The notes under the pieces are model-generated. The model ran no database searches, was not told the origin of the DNA, and worked only from the letters and a program-made list of their open reading frames with translations. Below, piece by piece: positions 11,156-13,130 of a DNA stretch of 13,130 nucleotides (its first letter is position 1; every line of letters starts with the position of its first letter). Where the stretch lies: positions 1 through 13,130 of the forward strand of contig JAKSPZ010000008.1 in NCBI GenBank assembly GCA_024404395.1. Reading direction: 5' to 3'. The DNA is from Clostridia bacterium (GTDB lineage: Bacteria > Bacillota > Clostridia > Christensenellales > Aristaeellaceae). The position numbers and the translations under genes are program-made.

Positions 11156-13130
11156 ATGATCCGTTACCGCCTGCGCAATACCGTCCGAAAACCCTTCGAC
11201 CGCCCGAAAGACATGCCTCGGGCCCTCCACGCGCTTTTGGTCAGCCGCGGTATCGCTTCCGCCGAAGAGGCCGATCGCTTCCTCCATCCCGGCATCCGCG
11301 ATTTCAACGATCCTTACGGTCTCAGTGACATGACCGAAGCCGTCGCTCTCCTCCGTGAATGTCTCGCCGCCGGCGATTCCGTCTGCGTATACGGCGACTA
11401 TGACTGCGACGGCGTCTGTGCCTCCGCCATCATGGCCGACTGTCTGAGAAAACTGGGCGCCGCCAACGTTGAAGTCTACCTCCCCGACCGCGTCGCCGAA
11501 GGCTACGGACTCAACGAGGACGCCGTTCGCGCCATTTCCGAGCGCTGCCGTCTGCTGGTCACCGTTGACTGCGGCATCACCGCGGGCAAACTCATCGCCC
11601 TCGCCACGGAACTGGGCATGAAGTGCATCGTCACCGACCATCACCGTCCCGAGGCGGACATCCCGCTGCCGGCGTGCCCCGTGGTCAATCCCCATCTCAA
11701 CGATTATCCCAATCCCCTCTGCGGCACGGGCGTGGCCTTCAAGGTCGCCGAAGCCCTCATCGGCAGAGACAAGGCCATCGAGCAGTACATCGACATCGCC
11801 GCCCTCGCCACGGTGGCCGACATCGTCCCCCTGCAGGGCGAGAACCGCGCCATCGTCAAGATGGGTCTGGAGGTCATCCGCAAGACGCCCCGCATCGGCA
11901 TCAAGGCACTGGTGGACGTCGCTGCCGTGCGATATGATAACATCAACGCCCGCGCCATCGCCTTCCAGCTGGGTCCGCGCCTGAATGCCGCGGGACGCCT
12001 GGGCAACGCCCGTCCCGCCCACGATCTCATCCTCTGCGAGGACGAGCTTGAAGCCGCTGCCCTCGCCGCTTCTCTCAACGAAATGAACACCAAGCGCCGC
12101 GAGAAGACCGAGGAGATCCAGCAGGAGTGTCTGCAGAAGATGCAGGATTTCGACTTCTGCGCTCACAAGATTATCATCCTCGACGACGAGAGCTGGCATT
12201 CCGGTCTTCTGGGACTGGCCGCCTCGGACATGGTCAAGCGCTACCACTTCCCCGCCATCCTGCTCACCGAACAGGACGGCGTCCTCCACGGCTCCTGCCG
12301 CAGCATCCCCGGCATCGATATCCACGATGCCCTCACCGCCGTCAAGGAGCATCTGGTACGTTTCGGCGGACACAGTCAGGCGGCGGGTGTGACGCTGAAC
12401 AAGGAATCCCTGGAAGCCTTCAAGCGGGATCTTGAAGCTTATCTCGCGGAGAACATCTCCCCCGAGTGCTACATTCCCGACTTCGAGTACGACACGGAGC
12501 TCACCTTCGAAGACATCAACGACGAGCTCACCGAGGCGGTCAGCCTCTTCGAGCCCACGGGCTGCGAGAACCCGGAGCCCGTATTCCGCTGCAAGGCCGA
12601 GGCGGTCAGTCCCACCACTCTCAGCGGCGGTCGCCACCTGAAAATGACACTGATGGCGGAAGGTCAGTCCTTCCCCATGCTCTACTGGGGCCACGGCAGC
12701 GAGATCAACAGCATCCCCGACCGTGTCGACGCACTGCTGAAGCTGTCCTTCAACGTCTATCAGGGCAAGCGCTCCATTCAAACTGTGTGTGAAGCCCTGC
12801 AAGCCGACAACGTTTTGACTCAAATTCAGTCAAAAACAGCGGATGAGACTCCCCTTCGGCATGATTTCTTAACAGAGTTGTTTTATAATAGGAGAATAAC
12901 CTACAATAACTATACTGTTACCTCAACATCGATTGACAGTGTCATCGATGACATGAAAGCCGATATCCGCGGCACCTGTGTCCTCTGTTTTGATCTTGAC
13001 ACCGCAGAAAAACTGGCCCGTCGGATGGGCGATGTGCACTATGAAGTCTGCTTCGGTCGCTTCCCCACGGAGCTCACCGCCTGCAACTGCCTGTGTGTAC
13101 TGCCCGCCGCGCCCGTACCGTCCGCCTACC
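11156..13130 (+). CDS. recJ: Single-stranded-DNA-specific exonuclease RecJ (3' end beyond window)
   Basis: 5'-3' single-strand DNA exonuclease of the DHH family used in recombination, mismatch and base-excision repair. 658 codons are visible and the frame is still open at the edge. Metal-binding motifs are VYGDYDCDGVCA (78-89; D81, D83, D85), VTVDCG (135-140), VTDHHRP (159-165) and ATVADIV (218-224; D222). RLNAAGRL (275-282) and the DHHA1 motif FGGHSQAAG (403-411) follow. A beta-rich nucleic-acid-binding domain covers about 440-548. Beyond it comes an AT-rich linker (about 552-590) and the start of the extra C-terminal domain that Bacillota RecJ proteins carry. All core catalytic residues are present. 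The start ATG has AGGAG at 9 bases. It is divergent from the adaptor gene. Confidence 0.93.
   Translation, partial: MIRYRLRNTVRKPFDRPKDMPRALHALLVSRGIASAEEADRFLHPGIRDFNDPYGLSDMTEAVALLRECLAAGDSVCVYGDYDCDGVCASAIMADCLRKLGAANVEVYLPDRVAEGYGLNEDAVRAISERCRLLVTVDCGITAGKLIALATELGMKCIVTDHHRPEADIPLPACPVVNPHLNDYPNPLCGTGVAFKVAEALIGRDKAIEQYIDIAALATVADIVPLQGENRAIVKMGLEVIRKTPRIGIKALVDVAAVRYDNINARAIAFQLGPRLNAAGRLGNARPAHDLILCEDELEAAALAASLNEMNTKRREKTEEIQQECLQKMQDFDFCAHKIIILDDESWHSGLLGLAASDMVKRYHFPAILLTEQDGVLHGSCRSIPGIDIHDALTAVKEHLVRFGGHSQAAGVTLNKESLEAFKRDLEAYLAENISPECYIPDFEYDTELTFEDINDELTEAVSLFEPTGCENPEPVFRCKAEAVSPTTLSGGRHLKMTLMAEGQSFPMLYWGHGSEINSIPDRVDALLKLSFNVYQGKRSIQTVCEALQADNVLTQIQSKTADETPLRHDFLTELFYNRRITYNNYTVTSTSIDSVIDDMKADIRGTCVLCFDLDTAEKLARRMGDVHYEVCFGRFPTELTACNCLCVLPAAPVPSAY

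Noticed and set aside
11148..11159. A three-codon ORF (ATG AAG CTA TGA) whose stop overlaps the recJ start
   Set aside because: AGGAG is only one base from this ATG, too close for initiation, while it is correctly spaced for the recJ ATG. Probably chance.
11135..12823. A 562-codon open frame antisense to recJ
   Set aside because: It mirrors the C/G-ending codons of recJ, which remove stop codons from the opposite strand. Its product is low-complexity (D/G/E/V-rich) with no domain, and recJ has all its catalytic motifs in frame.
12878..12896. TTG...TATAAT...AGGAGA resembling a promoter and ribosome site inside recJ
   Set aside because: No ATG or GTG follows at a usable distance, the -35 match at 17 bases is weak, and the recJ frame continues through. 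It is better explained by the local AT-rich linker.
1..13130. CRISPR arrays, tRNA or rRNA genes, insertion sequences, prophage or toxin-antitoxin genes
   Set aside because: I saw no regularly spaced direct repeats, cloverleaf-like segments, transposase or integrase motifs, or terminal inverted repeats. The gene content is ordinary chromosomal housekeeping.

Overview
The window reads as a chromosomal segment from a GC-rich member of the Clostridia (Bacillota), probably a gut-type anaerobe. The evidence is the division and lipoprotein gene order typical of Gram-positives (yggS-sepF-yggT-ylmH-divIVA-lspA-rluD), AGGAGG-type Shine-Dalgarno sites, TTG/GTG starts, a SleB-type wall hydrolase and a clostridial-style MnmA. 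Coding sequence is mostly about 60-65 % GC with C/G-ending codons, while intergenic promoters are AT-rich with near-consensus sigma-A boxes. I see no insertion sequences, phage genes, CRISPR arrays, tRNAs or rRNAs. This is housekeeping chromosome, not an accessory island, and I found no clear undescribed multi-gene system.

Region 1 (17-3671, minus strand) is a three-gene operon for a BMP-type nucleoside ABC importer: double ATPase (nupO-like), then two permeases (nupP- and nupQ-like). The genes are joined by two ATGA overlaps and driven by a TTGAGA-17-TATCAT promoter. The usual substrate-binding lipoprotein gene is not upstream. Region 2 (3683-4212, minus) is a single gene for a small exported SleB-family wall hydrolase with its own strong promoter and terminator; the expected catalytic glutamate is replaced by leucine. 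Region 3 (4285-5362, plus) is mnmA, divergent from the hydrolase gene, with an extended -10 promoter very close to its start and a strong hairpin terminator.

Region 4 (5353-10955, minus) is a long division, wall and RNA-modification cluster. In transcription order it holds a membrane-anchored HlyD-like adaptor protein, a YggS-type PLP homeostasis protein, SepF, a YggT membrane protein, a YlmH S4 protein, DivIVA, an internal GC-rich terminator, LspA and an RluD-family pseudouridine synthase. The upstream genes are tightly packed or overlapping. SepF (FtsZ anchor), DivIVA (pole/septum scaffold) and YggT support division. LspA matures lipoproteins. YlmH and RluD act on RNA. The rluD stop codon lies inside the hairpin shared with convergent mnmA.

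Region 5 (11097 to the window end, plus) is recJ, the single-strand 5'-3' exonuclease. It diverges from the HlyD-like gene across a 265-bp regulatory spacer that carries promoters both ways and a 15-bp palindrome. recJ is cut by the window edge after 658 codons.

The most notable oddities are the Glu-less SleB domain, a DivIVA with Ala/Glu where the B. subtilis membrane-binding Phe17/Arg18 sit, an adaptor protein without a transporter partner inside a division cluster, and an abrupt AT-rich stretch inside recJ.
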